Assembly: GCA_016926875.1 (NCBI GenBank)
Contig: JAFGNU010000065.1
Span: 1 to 64,000, forward strand
Length of the DNA stretch: 64,000 nucleotides
Reading direction: 5' to 3'
Source of the DNA: Anaerolineae bacterium
Lineage (GTDB): Bacteria; Chloroflexota; Anaerolineae; Aggregatilineales; Aggregatilineaceae
The first letter of the stretch is position 1. Each line of letters opens with the position of its first letter. The translations under genes were made by a program, and so were the position numbers. Shown here piece after piece: positions 26,025 through 34,500 of this stretch. The notes below the pieces were generated by a model, which did no database searches, had not been told where the DNA came from, and saw only the letters and a program-made list of their open reading frames with translations.

Positions 26025-27806
26025 CTATGACGGCTTGCCGACCAGGAAATGCCCGATCATCAGCCAGTCGATGCCGCTGTTGCTAAACGTCTTCCAGGCA
26101 TCTGCCGGAGAGCCGACAATCGGCTCGCCCCGCAGGTTAAAGGACGTATTCAACAGGATCGGCACGCCGGTCGCGTCGCCAAAGCGGCGCACCAGCTCAT
26201 AATAGCGCGGGTTGGTATCCCGATCAATGATCTGCAAGCGCCCGGTGCCGCCCTCGTGCGTAGTTGCCTGGGCCACATCCAGCTTATCCGGTTTGACCGG
26301 GCTGACCATCAGCATAAAGCGCGGGGGCATGTGCTGTTCGACGTTTGGGAAGTCGAAGAACTCCGCCGCCCGTTCGTGCAGCACGACCGGCGCAAAAGGT
26401 CGGAACGGCTCGCGGAACTTGATCTTGGTATTGACGATGTCCTTCATCTCGGCACGGCGCGGATCGGCCAGGATGCTGCGGTTGCCCAGCGCGCGCGGCC
26501 CCCACTCGTAGCGGCCCTGGAACAACCCGACCACCTTCTGGCTGACAATCTCGTCAACCACCCGGTCGATCAAGGCGTCGTCATCATCAAAGTACTGGTA
26601 GGGGATGCCGCTGCCGTCCAGGAAGGTTTGAATCTGGTCGTCGGTATAGTCCTGGCCGTAGAAAGCATGATCCATCACCAGCTTACGCGGCTGGCCGAGT
26701 ACGATATGGTAGGCCCACAGCGCCGCCCCCAACGCGCCGCCGTCGTCACCTGCGGCAGGCTGGATGTAGATTTCTTCGAACGGCGTTTGTGTCAGCAGCT
26801 TATAGTTGGCTACGCTGTTCAGCGCCAGACCGCCCGCCATCACCAGCCGCTTTGAGCCGGTTTTTTCGTACAGCGCGTTGACCATCGCCAGCAGCGCTTC
26901 CTCGGTCACCACCTGGATGCTCCGGGCGATGTCGGCGTAATACTGGTTGCGCCGGACGGCCTCAGTTTCGCCTGCGCGGCTGGGATCGCTTTTTGCGGTG
27001 AAAAACTCGTCGCTGTGGACGCGCGGCTCGCCAAACAGGCCGGTGAACCTGCCGTTATAGCTGTGCGTGGCCGAGTGCTGGTAGCTGAAGTAATCCATGT
27101 TGAGGTAAAAGCTGCCGTCATCGTTGATCGTGATCAGCTTCTTGACCTTGTCTACATACGTCGGCTCGCCATAGGGCGACATGCCCATCACCTTGTACTC
27201 GCCGTTGTTCACCCGGAAGCCGAGGAACGCGGTAAAGGCCGAGTACAGCAAGCCAAGCGAATGCGGGAAACGCTGCTCCCAAAACAGGTCGATCTTGTTT
27301 TCGCCCTGGCCCCAGTTGGCGGTGGCATGGCCCATCGTGGCGGTCGTCCACTCGCCAACGCCGTCTGCCGTCAGCACGGCAGCTTCATCATAAGGCGACG
27401 CAAAAAACGCGCTGGCCGCGTGTGACATGTGGTGATCGCAGAACAGGATTTGATCGGGCCGCACGCCCAGGTGGTGTTGGAGCAGGCTTTTGATCCAGAA
27501 CTTCTCACCTACGTAGGCCGTGACTGCCTCGCGCCAGAAATCCCACGAGCGCGGGAACGTGCCCAACGCAGTTTGCAGGATGCGCCCAACCTTGACCATC
27601 GGCTTCTCGTAGAATACAACATAGTCCAGGTCTGGCCCCTGGATACCACCCCGCTCCAGGCAAAAATCAATCGCGCGGGCGGGAAAGCCGCTGTCGTGCT
27701 TCTTGCGGGAGAGCCGTTCTTCCATCGTCGCGGCGACCAGTTCGCCATCGCGCAGCAGCGCCACCGCGGAGTCATGATAAAAGCAAGAAACGCCTAAAAT
27801 ATCCAT
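26025..27806 (-). CDS. Carbamoyltransferase (NodU/CmcH family)
   Basis: A 593-residue protein. The N terminus MDILGVSCFYHDSAVALL is the ASKHA-type start of the family. Further landmarks are EERLSRKKHDSGFP, DHHMSHAASAFFASPYDEA with its His residues, VLTADGVGEWTT, then the C-terminal domain with GRYEWGPRALGNRSILADPR and NTSFNLRGEPIVGSP. Known members transfer carbamoyl from carbamoyl phosphate via carbamoyl-AMP to hydroxyls of sugars or secondary metabolites (TobZ, NodU, SxtI). The acceptor is not evident. GGAGG lies in the end of the preceding gene, five bases upstream, so the pair is coupled. Confidence 0.95.
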   Translation of the reverse strand: MDILGVSCFYHDSAVALLRDGELVAATMEERLSRKKHDSGFPARAIDFCLERGGIQGPDLDYVVFYEKPMVKVGRILQTALGTFPRSWDFWREAVTAYVGEKFWIKSLLQHHLGVRPDQILFCDHHMSHAASAFFASPYDEAAVLTADGVGEWTTATMGHATANWGQGENKIDLFWEQRFPHSLGLLYSAFTAFLGFRVNNGEYKVMGMSPYGEPTYVDKVKKLITINDDGSFYLNMDYFSYQHSATHSYNGRFTGLFGEPRVHSDEFFTAKSDPSRAGETEAVRRNQYYADIARSIQVVTEEALLAMVNALYEKTGSKRLVMAGGLALNSVANYKLLTQTPFEEIYIQPAAGDDGGALGAALWAYHIVLGQPRKLVMDHAFYGQDYTDDQIQTFLDGSGIPYQYFDDDDALIDRVVDEIVSQKVVGLFQGRYEWGPRALGNRSILADPRRAEMKDIVNTKIKFREPFRPFAPVVLHERAAEFFDFPNVEQHMPPRFMLMVSPVKPDKLDVAQATTHEGGTGRLQIIDRDTNPRYYELVRRFGDATGVPILLNTSFNLRGEPIVGSPADAWKTFSNSGIDWLMIGHFLVGKPS

Positions 27807-27810
27807 CAGA

Positions 27811-28044
27811 TCAGAACTGCCTCCGCGCGTCTTCGAGTGTGGTACTGACCGGCTCGCGGTCCAGCCAGCGGCGAACCGGTTTGCGTATATGCAGCGGGTC
27901 GCTCAGCAGCCGGACGCCAAGCGCAAACGGTGCAAAAACGGTGAAATAAAACAGCACTGCGATCAATCGTCCTACCAGGTCGTTGAATACGTCCCCGATG
28001 ATCTGCCAGCGCTGCCAGGCGGTGCAAATAATATCGGATAGCAT
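27811..28044 (-). CDS. Single-helix membrane protein upstream of the carbamoyltransferase
   Basis: A 77-residue protein; the ATG at 28044 follows GAGGAC. After ICTAWQRWQIIGDVFNDLVGR comes one helix, LIAVLFYFTVFAPFALGVRL, then LSDPLHIRKPVRRWLDRE and TTLEDARRQF. I recall similar short proteins (Trp-rich start, YF..FAPF helix, DPL, LEDARRQF end) beside carbamoyltransferase genes in other bacteria, but cannot give a family number. It is the first gene of the operon, with a near-consensus promoter. Confidence 0.72.
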   Translation of the reverse strand: MLSDIICTAWQRWQIIGDVFNDLVGRLIAVLFYFTVFAPFALGVRLLSDPLHIRKPVRRWLDREPVSTTLEDARRQF

Positions 28045-28096
28045 GTTGTCCTCATTAACCCTTTGACGTTCGGTTGAACGCCATAATGCCGAGGAG

Positions 28097-28124
28097 ATTA
28101 TACTGGGCGTTATCGGCGTGTCAA
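28097..28124 (-). promoter_or_regulatory. Near-consensus promoter of the carbamoyltransferase operon
   Basis: On the minus strand TTGACA (28124-28119), a 16-base spacer and TATAAT (28102-28097). Transcription would begin near 28090, 46 bases before the first start codon. Both hexamers are perfect. Confidence 0.8.
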
Positions 28125-28219
28125 TAGCGACGATTGTTCTCAACAGACTGGCTCCTTGCCCACCGCCACCGATCCGGAGCACTACCCGTTGAGATCGCTC
28201 GCTTGTCTGTCGGGACAGT

Positions 28220-29347
28220 CTACTCTGCCGGCGCGGCACTTCCAACCCAGTTCAAGCGGATCAACTCTTCAGAAATCGTTTCTCCCACAAGTCTGTGGCC
28301 GTATGCATTCCAATGGTAATCACCGGGAAAATTAAACCTTCTACCATGCTGCTGATAATCCGCCTGGAAGGCTGCCGTAAGGTCCAAAAACGGAATGCCG
28401 TATTCCTCTGCTACTCCGGCTGACAATATGGTATAGGCATACTCCGGGATATCATCTGGCAGTTTGCCTTCGTATATCCCCCGGCGTGGACCATCCATTA
28501 CCAGCAGCAACCGGCTACCTGTTTGACGTACAATATCGCGGTATTCTTGAAAGGTATACACAAGCAGGGAATCGATCAGTTCCGTATCAATACCCTGATC
28601 GTACACCGGCTCAGCCATAACCGGGTTGTCCTCTACAGCATTCGTTACTGTGTCGCCAAGCTGCAAATTGCACCACACATATCGAAAAAGCGCAGAAAAC
28701 GTCAGTATTCTAAAAACCCGTCCCTTAGTGGTAGGTTCCCACGGCACAGGCTCAATTTCGATGATTTCGTTATGCTCCCCCAGCTCAAATTGCAGGAAAT
28801 GGGGGCTTGGAGACATGTGTGCGAATGACTGTTCAAAATCATTGTCAATAATCAAAATGACATAAATATCCGGGGCGTAAGCAGCCGACACATAACGCAT
28901 GATGTGTAGATATTGACTTAAAGGTGCGCCACTACGACCGAAGCTGTAAACCATCACCGGAGTTGATACATACTCCCCCAGCGTATGTTCAAGGATAACC
29001 CCGAAGTTTTTGTCATAATCCACCTGAAACGCTTCAACATAGCTATCACCGATAACTGCAATCCTGAGTTCGCCGGGCAGTTTATCGACGGTGTAATTTC
29101 GGGCAGAATTCCACCCTACCGAGTTTATCCGATAGTGCGCGGTGAAATCCGGCCTTACCCGGATTCCCGATTGGCCAGGTTCAAATACCAGCAGGGCATT
29201 CTCAGCGTCGTAAAAACTCTCAACGGGTTCGGATACAGCAACAAACAGCCGCAGCCCTGCCTCAATAAAAGCGCAGGCAAAAAAGAATGCCGGTAAACTG
29301 ATCAAAACCAGTTTTTGCAGCCAACTTGGCACTTTTCTCCAATACAA
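28220..29347 (-). CDS. Membrane-anchored SGNH-hydrolase-like protein
   Basis: A 375-residue protein starting at a TTG with GGAGGGA upstream. An N-terminal anchor (LVLISLPAFFFACAFIEAGL) is followed by a domain outside the membrane. IAVIGDSYVEAFQV (near 99) gives the SGNH block I Ser, and DYHWNAYGH (near 345) gives the Asp/His of block V, as in esterases and O-acetyl-transfer partners of the AlgX/SGNH group. Codon use and base composition are visibly less GC-rich than neighbours. It is upstream of the carbamoyltransferase operon but has a separate promoter region. A role in acyl removal or transfer on a carbamoylated glycan is inference. Confidence 0.82.
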   Translation of the reverse strand: MYWRKVPSWLQKLVLISLPAFFFACAFIEAGLRLFVAVSEPVESFYDAENALLVFEPGQSGIRVRPDFTAHYRINSVGWNSARNYTVDKLPGELRIAVIGDSYVEAFQVDYDKNFGVILEHTLGEYVSTPVMVYSFGRSGAPLSQYLHIMRYVSAAYAPDIYVILIIDNDFEQSFAHMSPSPHFLQFELGEHNEIIEIEPVPWEPTTKGRVFRILTFSALFRYVWCNLQLGDTVTNAVEDNPVMAEPVYDQGIDTELIDSLLVYTFQEYRDIVRQTGSRLLLVMDGPRRGIYEGKLPDDIPEYAYTILSAGVAEEYGIPFLDLTAAFQADYQQHGRRFNFPGDYHWNAYGHRLVGETISEELIRLNWVGSAAPAE

Positions 29348-29507
29348 TCTCTTCCCTCCAACCAGTAATCAAATCATCAACAGAAAAAAAGGATACCATC
29401 TCTACAAAGAATTTTAACTATACTCTGTTATTTGAAGAATCAAAAGCAGTCACATCAAAGAAAATCAGGACCATTGATGCTGATGCTATTGCCTAAACCG
29501 GGAGCGT

Positions 29508-29535
29508 TTGTCTCTCCGGCAGAATAAGTTATCCT
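29508..29535 (+). promoter_or_regulatory. Promoter of the adenosine-specific kinase gene
   Basis: TTGTCT (29508-29513), a 16-base spacer and TATCCT (29530-29535), 35 bases before the ATG at 29570. Confidence 0.5.
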
Positions 29536-29569
29536 AAACAGCAGGGCACACGCAGCAGAAAGGATTTTG

Positions 29570-30061
29570 ATGATGGAACTTACAACCGTCCAGATCGACA
29601 AGCCGGAGAACATCAACTTCATCCTGGGCCAGACGCACTTTATCAAAACCGTCGAAGATGTACACGAAGCACTGGTAACTGCCGTACCGAACATCAAGTT
29701 TGGGCTGGCGTTCTGCGAAGCGTCCGGCGAATGCCTGATCCGCTGGACCGGCACCGATGACGACTTGATCGAACTGGCAAAACAAAACGCGCAAGCGCTG
29801 TCTGCCGGGCACTGCTTTATCCTGTTCCTGGGCAAGGACTTCTACCCGATCAATGTATTGAAGGCAGTGCAGGCCGTACCGGAGGTAGTCGGCATCTTTT
29901 GCGCGACGGCCAATCCCACGCAGGTTGTGATCGCGGAAACGGAGCAGGGACGCGGCATCCTGGGTGTGATCGACGGTTTCCCCAGCAAAGGCATCGAGGA
30001 CGAAGACGACATCGCCTGGCGCAAGAACCTGCTGCGCGCGATAGGCTATAAACTGTCGTAA
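29570..30061 (+). CDS. Adenosine-specific kinase (DUF355 family)
   Basis: A 163-residue protein; AGAAAGGA precedes tandem ATGs. The whole length matches the DUF355 family: MELTTVQIDKPENINFILGQ, TVEDVHEALVTAVPNIKFGLAFCEASG, then RWTGTDDDL, GHCFILFL, YPINVLKAVQAVPEVVGIFCATANP and the end GIEDEDDIAWRKNLLRAIGYK. The archaeal homologue was described as adenosine-specific; the cellular role is little known. It stands 39 bases before the M20 peptidase gene and may be cotranscribed. Confidence 0.92.
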   Translation: MMELTTVQIDKPENINFILGQTHFIKTVEDVHEALVTAVPNIKFGLAFCEASGECLIRWTGTDDDLIELAKQNAQALSAGHCFILFLGKDFYPINVLKAVQAVPEVVGIFCATANPTQVVIAETEQGRGILGVIDGFPSKGIEDEDDIAWRKNLLRAIGYKLS

Positions 30062-30100
30062 AACGTATCCGCATTTTACTAAGGAGCATATCTGTTTACA

Positions 30101-31471
30101 ATGCCATATAACACCAAATCATTTAGCCAGTACCTGGATGATCACCGCGAGCGTTTTCTGGACGAGTTTGGCCAGTTCATCGGCCAGATCAGCGTAGCCG
30201 CCGATAAGCGCGGCATCCCCGCAATGGCCGACCTGGTCGTCGAGCGCTTCCGCCAGCTTGGCGCAGAGGTTACGCCTTACCCCACGCCCGGATCGCCGAT
30301 CGTCTACGCCGAGATCGGGCCGGAAGACGCCGGGCGCACACTGCTGATCTACAACCATTACGATGTGCAGCCGGAAGACCCGGTCGAGCTGTGGGACAGC
30401 GACCCGTTCGAGATGGTGATCCGGGACGGCCTGATCTACGGGCGCGGCACATCCGACGACAAAGGCGAACTGCTCTCGCGCATCCAGGCGGTTGAAGCAT
30501 GGCTCAAGACGCAAGGCGATCTGCCGGTGCGGATCAAGTGGGTGGTCGAAGGCGAGGAGGAGATCGGCAGCGTGCACCTGAACGCCTGGGTCTCCGAACA
30601 TGCCGACATGCTGACCGCGGACGGCATCCTGTGGGAAGGCGGCGGCTACGACGAGAAAAAACGCCCGATCATGGGCATGGGCTGCAAGGGCATCGCCTAC
30701 TTTGAACTGCGCTGCAAAGGGGCCAACCAGGATTTACACTCGTCCTACGCGCCGCTGGTACCCAACCCGGCGTGGCGGCTGGTCTGGGCGCTGAGCACGC
30801 TCAAGGACCCGAACGAAAACATCATCCTGGACGGCTATATGGCGCATGTTGCCCCGCTGACCGAGGAGGAATGGGACGCCATCGACGCCTTCCCGATGGA
30901 GTTTGAGGCTATGCGTGCACGCTGGGGCCTGGATCAATGGCTCAACGGGGTCACCGATCACGACGCCCGCCGCCGCTATCTGAGTATGCCGACGATCACG
31001 ATCTGCGGCTTTGAGTCCGGCTATACCGGCCAGGGGTCTAAGACGGTGCTGCCTGCCGAAGCGATGGTCAAGCTGGACTTCCGGCTGGTGCACAATGTCA
31101 CGCCGCAGCTTGCCCAGGACCTGCTGCGTAAGCACCTGGACCGGCGCGGCTTCACCGACATTTCGATCACGTTCCTGGGCGGCGAAGGCCCCGCCAAGTC
31201 ACCGATGGACAGCCTGCCCGCCCGCGCGGCGCTGGCCGCTGGACGGGATACATGGGACAAAGACCCGGTGATCATGCCCTGGTTCGCGGGCAGCGGGCCG
31301 ATGCACTCGCTGAGCACCGTGCTGGACATCCCGGTCATCTTTGCAGGCGCAACCTGGCACCCGAACGCGCGGATGCACTCGCCCAACGAGAATATCCTCG
31401 TCAAAGATTACTTTGACTCGATGCGGTTCACGGCAGCGTTCATCACCCGCTTTGCCGCCGACAAGGCATAA
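30101..31471 (+). CDS. M20 family metallopeptidase (dipeptidase type)
   Basis: A 456-residue protein. Metal and catalytic segments of the family are all present: LLIYNHYDVQP (first His/Asp), YGRGTSDDKGE (bridging Asp), VEGEEEIGS (catalytic Glu and ligand Glu), ILWEGGGYDE, and the C-terminal ARMHSPNENI (last His). A dimerisation domain lies between about 190 and 320. It hydrolyses dipeptides or deacylates amino acids in the cytoplasm; the exact substrate is unknown. The AAGGAG site is 15 bases from the ATG, longer than usual. Confidence 0.94.
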   Translation: MPYNTKSFSQYLDDHRERFLDEFGQFIGQISVAADKRGIPAMADLVVERFRQLGAEVTPYPTPGSPIVYAEIGPEDAGRTLLIYNHYDVQPEDPVELWDSDPFEMVIRDGLIYGRGTSDDKGELLSRIQAVEAWLKTQGDLPVRIKWVVEGEEEIGSVHLNAWVSEHADMLTADGILWEGGGYDEKKRPIMGMGCKGIAYFELRCKGANQDLHSSYAPLVPNPAWRLVWALSTLKDPNENIILDGYMAHVAPLTEEEWDAIDAFPMEFEAMRARWGLDQWLNGVTDHDARRRYLSMPTITICGFESGYTGQGSKTVLPAEAMVKLDFRLVHNVTPQLAQDLLRKHLDRRGFTDISITFLGGEGPAKSPMDSLPARAALAAGRDTWDKDPVIMPWFAGSGPMHSLSTVLDIPVIFAGATWHPNARMHSPNENILVKDYFDSMRFTAAFITRFAADKA

Positions 31472-31531
31472 ACGCCGCCGGTATGCTAGATTCTGACATA
31501 CTGCTCGACCTATTTGATAAGGAAGATACTC

Positions 31532-32050
31532 ATGGCTCAGCAATATAAATCGCCGCCCGATATGCAAATCGATCCCGGTAAGACCTACACGGCAACCTTC
31601 AAGACACAGCACGGCGACATCGTGATCGACCTGTACGCCGCCGACGCGCCCATCACGGTGAATAACTTCGTGTTCCTGGCCCGCGAGGGTTTTTATGATG
31701 ACACCACCTTCCACCGCGTGATCAACGGCTTTATGGTCCAGGGCGGCGACCCGACCGGCACCGGGCGCGGCGGCCCCGGTTACAAATTTAACGATGAACA
31801 GGATGCACTGGCGCTCAAGCATGACAGTCCCGGCACCCTGAGCATGGCTAACGCCGGGCCAAACACCAACGGCAGCCAGTTTTTCATCACCCATGCTGCC
31901 ACACCGCACCTGGACGGCAGGCACGCCGTGTTTGGCAAGGTCCGGGACCAGGCCAGCCTGGATGTGCTGATGAGAATCCGCGAGCGCGACCCGATGAGCG
32001 ACCCCAACCCCGGCGATACGCTGCACACGGTCGAGATCACCGAGTCCTGA
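31532..32050 (+). CDS. Peptidyl-prolyl cis-trans isomerase (cyclophilin type)
   Basis: A 172-residue protein; the ATG at 31532 follows AAGGAAG. Cyclophilin landmarks: [59 protein letters not shown], and [12 protein letters not shown]. The active-site Arg (FHRV) and the Gln/Phe residues are kept. It has no signal peptide, so it assists protein folding in the cytoplasm. The second gene after the adenosine-specific kinase, on the same strand. Confidence 0.95.
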   Translation: MAQQYKSPPDMQIDPGKTYTATFKTQHGDIVIDLYAADAPITVNNFVFLAREGFYDDTTFHRVINGFMVQGGDPTGTGRGGPGYKFNDEQDALALKHDSPGTLSMANAGPNTNGSQFFITHAATPHLDGRHAVFGKVRDQASLDVLMRIRERDPMSDPNPGDTLHTVEITES

Positions 32051-32169
32051 GCGCTGGCGGGCTGCCGTACACAGTTCTAACAACCACTGGCGCGCGGCTG
32101 TGGAGTTGTTTTCGCGGCTCCCGCTGCGCGCTGCTGTATGCCAACCCGCTGAATTCACCAAACCGATCA

Positions 32170-32198
32170 TTGCCGTTCCCTCACCGACCCGGTATGAT
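32170..32198 (+). promoter_or_regulatory. Promoter giving a leaderless DUF2007 transcript
   Basis: TTGCCG (32170-32175), a 17-base spacer and TATGAT (32193-32198). Only seven bases separate the -10 box from the ATG at 32206, so the predicted start of transcription falls on the start codon. No Shine-Dalgarno sequence is present. Confidence 0.6.
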
Positions 32199-32205
32199 CT
32201 GCCGC

Positions 32206-32526
32206 ATGGACGATCACGATCAAGCTGACCAAACCGACATCGTCAAGCGGCGCGGCCCGGACGCGAAAGTCTGGTACGTGGTCGCGTATGCGATGGGCAT
32301 GGCCGAAGCGGAAATTAGCGCGGGCCTGCTGCGCAGCGCAGGTATTCCCGTGTTCCTGTTCCGGGAAGCCGTGGGCAGCGCGATCCCGGTGTCGTATGGG
32401 CTGATGGGCGGCGTCGAGGTCGCCGTGCCGGAAGCGTACTACGCCGAGGCGATGACGCTGCTCGAAGAAGAAAACGATTCAGACGAACCGCCGGACAGGC
32501 TGCTGCCGGGCATGGACACGGAATAA
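32206..32526 (+). CDS. DUF2007-type putative signal-transducing protein
   Basis: A 106-residue protein. The core WYVVAYAMGMAEAEISAGLLRSAGIPVFLFRE, followed by GGVEVAVPEAYYAEAMTLLEE, matches the short DUF2007 fold, a ferredoxin-like domain often annotated as prokaryotic signal transducing. The tail is acidic and disordered. I chose the ATG at 32206 from the promoter position; an ATG at 32194 is inside the -10 box. It lies 65 bases before the ABC permease start. Function unknown. Confidence 0.8.
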   Translation: MDDHDQADQTDIVKRRGPDAKVWYVVAYAMGMAEAEISAGLLRSAGIPVFLFREAVGSAIPVSYGLMGGVEVAVPEAYYAEAMTLLEEENDSDEPPDRLLPGMDTE

Positions 32527-32556
32527 GGTTGGTTGTTGGAGCCGTAAAAACCCGCC

Positions 32557-32586
32557 TTGTCCTGAATAAACAAGCAGGTCTATTTT
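32557..32586 (+). promoter_or_regulatory. Possible promoter of the ABC importer operon
   Basis: TTGTCC (32557-32562), an 18-base spacer and TATTTT (32581-32586), only five bases before the ATG at 32592. If real, the transcript is leaderless or nearly so; no ribosome-binding site is seen. Confidence 0.4.
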
Positions 32587-32591
32587 TGCGC

Positions 32592-33440
32592 ATGGACAGC
32601 AACACGTACCCCGCCGGGCAGCGCCACCGTTCCCGCCCCACCACTGACACCCTGCCCACCCTGCGCCTGCCGCCCCGTATCGCTCGCTGGCAGTGGCTGC
32701 TTGCGCCTGCCTTTGGCCTGGCGCTGCTGCTGATCTGGGAAGCGGTGGCACGCTCCGGGCTGTATGCGGCGTTCATCGTGCCATCACCGGGCGATGTGGC
32801 GCATCGCTGGCGCGAGATCGCGGCAGACGGTTCGCTGGTGCGTCACACGGCGGTCACGCTGCGCGAAGTGCTGACCGGCCTGCTGATCGGCGTGGCGGCA
32901 GCGTTCTGGCTGGGCTATTTGATCGCCAAAAGCCGCGTCGTCGCCTACATGCTGATGCCGTATCTCATCGCGCTGCAAGCCGTGCCGATTGTCGCCATTG
33001 CGCCGCTGTTGATCATCTGGTTTGGCCCCGGCATCGCCAGCAAGGTGATCATCTGCGCGCTGCTGGTTTTCTTCCCGATGCTGGTCAACACCGTGCTGGG
33101 TGTGCGCAATATCCCGCCCGAACTGCGCGACCTGATGGCCTCATTGGAAGCCACGCCGCTGCAAACTTTCTGGCACCTGGAACTGCCCGCTGCGCTGCCG
33201 ATTGTGTTGGGTGGCTTGAAGGTCAGCGCCACGCTGTCGGTGATCGGCGCAGTGGTGGGCGAGTTCGTGAGCGCCAGCGAGGGCCTGGGCTATTTGATCA
33301 ACTTTGGGCGCGGCACGTATGACACCCCGCTCGTGATCGCCATCGTGCTGACGCTGACCGCCCTGGCCCTGGCGCTGTACGGGCTGGCCGCGTGGCTGGA
33401 ACACCTGCTGCTGGTCTGGCAGGATGCAGGGCAGAGTTAA
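32592..33440 (+). CDS. ABC importer permease (SsuC/ThiX type)
   Basis: A 282-residue protein with about six membrane helices after a 35-residue polar start. The coupling segment EELRDLMASLEATPLQTFWHLELPAALP follows the BPD-transp-1 EAA pattern (here EL..LMASL.A...Q.F....LP.ALP). It belongs with permeases for sulfonates, nitrate, taurine and thiamine precursors. It forms a complete importer with the next two genes (spacings 35 and 5 bases). The substrate is unresolved; no TPP riboswitch is visible upstream. Confidence 0.92.
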   Translation: MDSNTYPAGQRHRSRPTTDTLPTLRLPPRIARWQWLLAPAFGLALLLIWEAVARSGLYAAFIVPSPGDVAHRWREIAADGSLVRHTAVTLREVLTGLLIGVAAAFWLGYLIAKSRVVAYMLMPYLIALQAVPIVAIAPLLIIWFGPGIASKVIICALLVFFPMLVNTVLGVRNIPPELRDLMASLEATPLQTFWHLELPAALPIVLGGLKVSATLSVIGAVVGEFVSASEGLGYLINFGRGTYDTPLVIAIVLTLTALALALYGLAAWLEHLLLVWQDAGQS

Positions 33441-33475
33441 CTACCTGAAATCTCATTCAAAGGGAGCCTGATCCG

Positions 33476-34495
33476 ATGCAAAAACGCCGTATGCTGTGGC
33501 TGACCCTGGCGCTGATCATCGTCGTGGCAGCGCTGGCCGGGGCTTATGTCTTGAGTGAGGACGGCGACGAAAACGACGAGAGCGTCGACCTCACCCGTGT
33601 CACGCTGTTCATGAGTTACATCCCCAGCGTGCAATTTTCACCCGTCTACGTGGCTGCCGAGCGCGGCTATTTCGAAGACGAAGGCATCGACATTCGTTTT
33701 GAGAACGGCAACGAAGCCGACGGCCTGGAACGCATTGCCACCAACGATCTGCAATTCGGACTGATCAGCGGGGAGCAGGTGGTGCTGGCGCGCGCCAACC
33801 AGCGCCCGGTGGTTTACGTCTTCGAGTGGTTCCACCGCTTCCCGGTGGGCGTGGTGTCGCCTATCGACCAGAACATCACAACCCCTGCCGACCTGGCCGG
33901 GCGCGTGGTGGGTGTGCCGGGGACATACGGGGCAAGCTATATGGGACTGCACGCCCTGCTGAGCGCGGGCGGCCTGACCGAGGATGACCTGGGCGAACTA
34001 CGCTCAATTGGCTTTGCCGCACCGGACAGCGTGTGCGCGGGCGAAGTCGAGGCGGCGGTGGTGTACATCGTCAACGAACCGCTGACCATCGTGCAGCAGT
34101 GCACGCCGGTTAACGTGATCCCGGTGTCAGACTATGCCACGCTGGTATCAAACGGCATTGTCACCAATGAGCAGACTATCCGCGACAACCCGGACCTGGT
34201 GCGCGGCATGGTGCGAGCCGTCCGGCGCGGGATCGCGGACGCCGTCGACGATCCAAAAGCCGCGTTTGACATCAGCGTCAAAACCTACGTCAAAGACCTG
34301 CCCGACGACCAGTATGCTACGCAGTTGCAGGTGCTCGTCAACGCCGCCGAACTCTGGCGCTCCGACCAACCCGGCATGACCGATCCTGACGCCTGGACGG
34401 CTACGCAGGACGTCTTGATCGAAACAGGGCTGCTTGACGCGCCGCTGGACAACCTGGCGGCGTGCTATGATATGGGCTTCCTGCCGGAAGATTAA
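33476..34495 (+). CDS. ABC importer substrate-binding protein (THI5/NMT1-like), membrane-anchored
   Basis: A 339-residue protein; AAAGGGAG precedes the ATG. It has an N-terminal hydrophobic segment (LWLTLALIIVVAALAGAYVL) with no lipobox Cys, so it is probably held by an uncleaved helix or released by cleavage. The mature part follows the NMT1/THI5 pattern: SYIPSVQFSPVYVAAERGYF, DEGIDIRFENG, LQFGLISGEQVVLARA, and GRVVGVPGTYGASY. The family binds pyrimidine precursors of thiamine, sulfonates or nitrate. The fit to ThiY is suggestive only. Confidence 0.88.
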   Translation: MQKRRMLWLTLALIIVVAALAGAYVLSEDGDENDESVDLTRVTLFMSYIPSVQFSPVYVAAERGYFEDEGIDIRFENGNEADGLERIATNDLQFGLISGEQVVLARANQRPVVYVFEWFHRFPVGVVSPIDQNITTPADLAGRVVGVPGTYGASYMGLHALLSAGGLTEDDLGELRSIGFAAPDSVCAGEVEAAVVYIVNEPLTIVQQCTPVNVIPVSDYATLVSNGIVTNEQTIRDNPDLVRGMVRAVRRGIADAVDDPKAAFDISVKTYVKDLPDDQYATQLQVLVNAAELWRSDQPGMTDPDAWTATQDVLIETGLLDAPLDNLAACYDMGFLPED

Positions 34496-34500
34496 GCGGT

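Noticed and set aside
32527-32591. TPP riboswitch ahead of the THI5/NMT1-like importer
   Set aside because: The gap is only 65 bases and has neither of the conserved TPP-box sequences.
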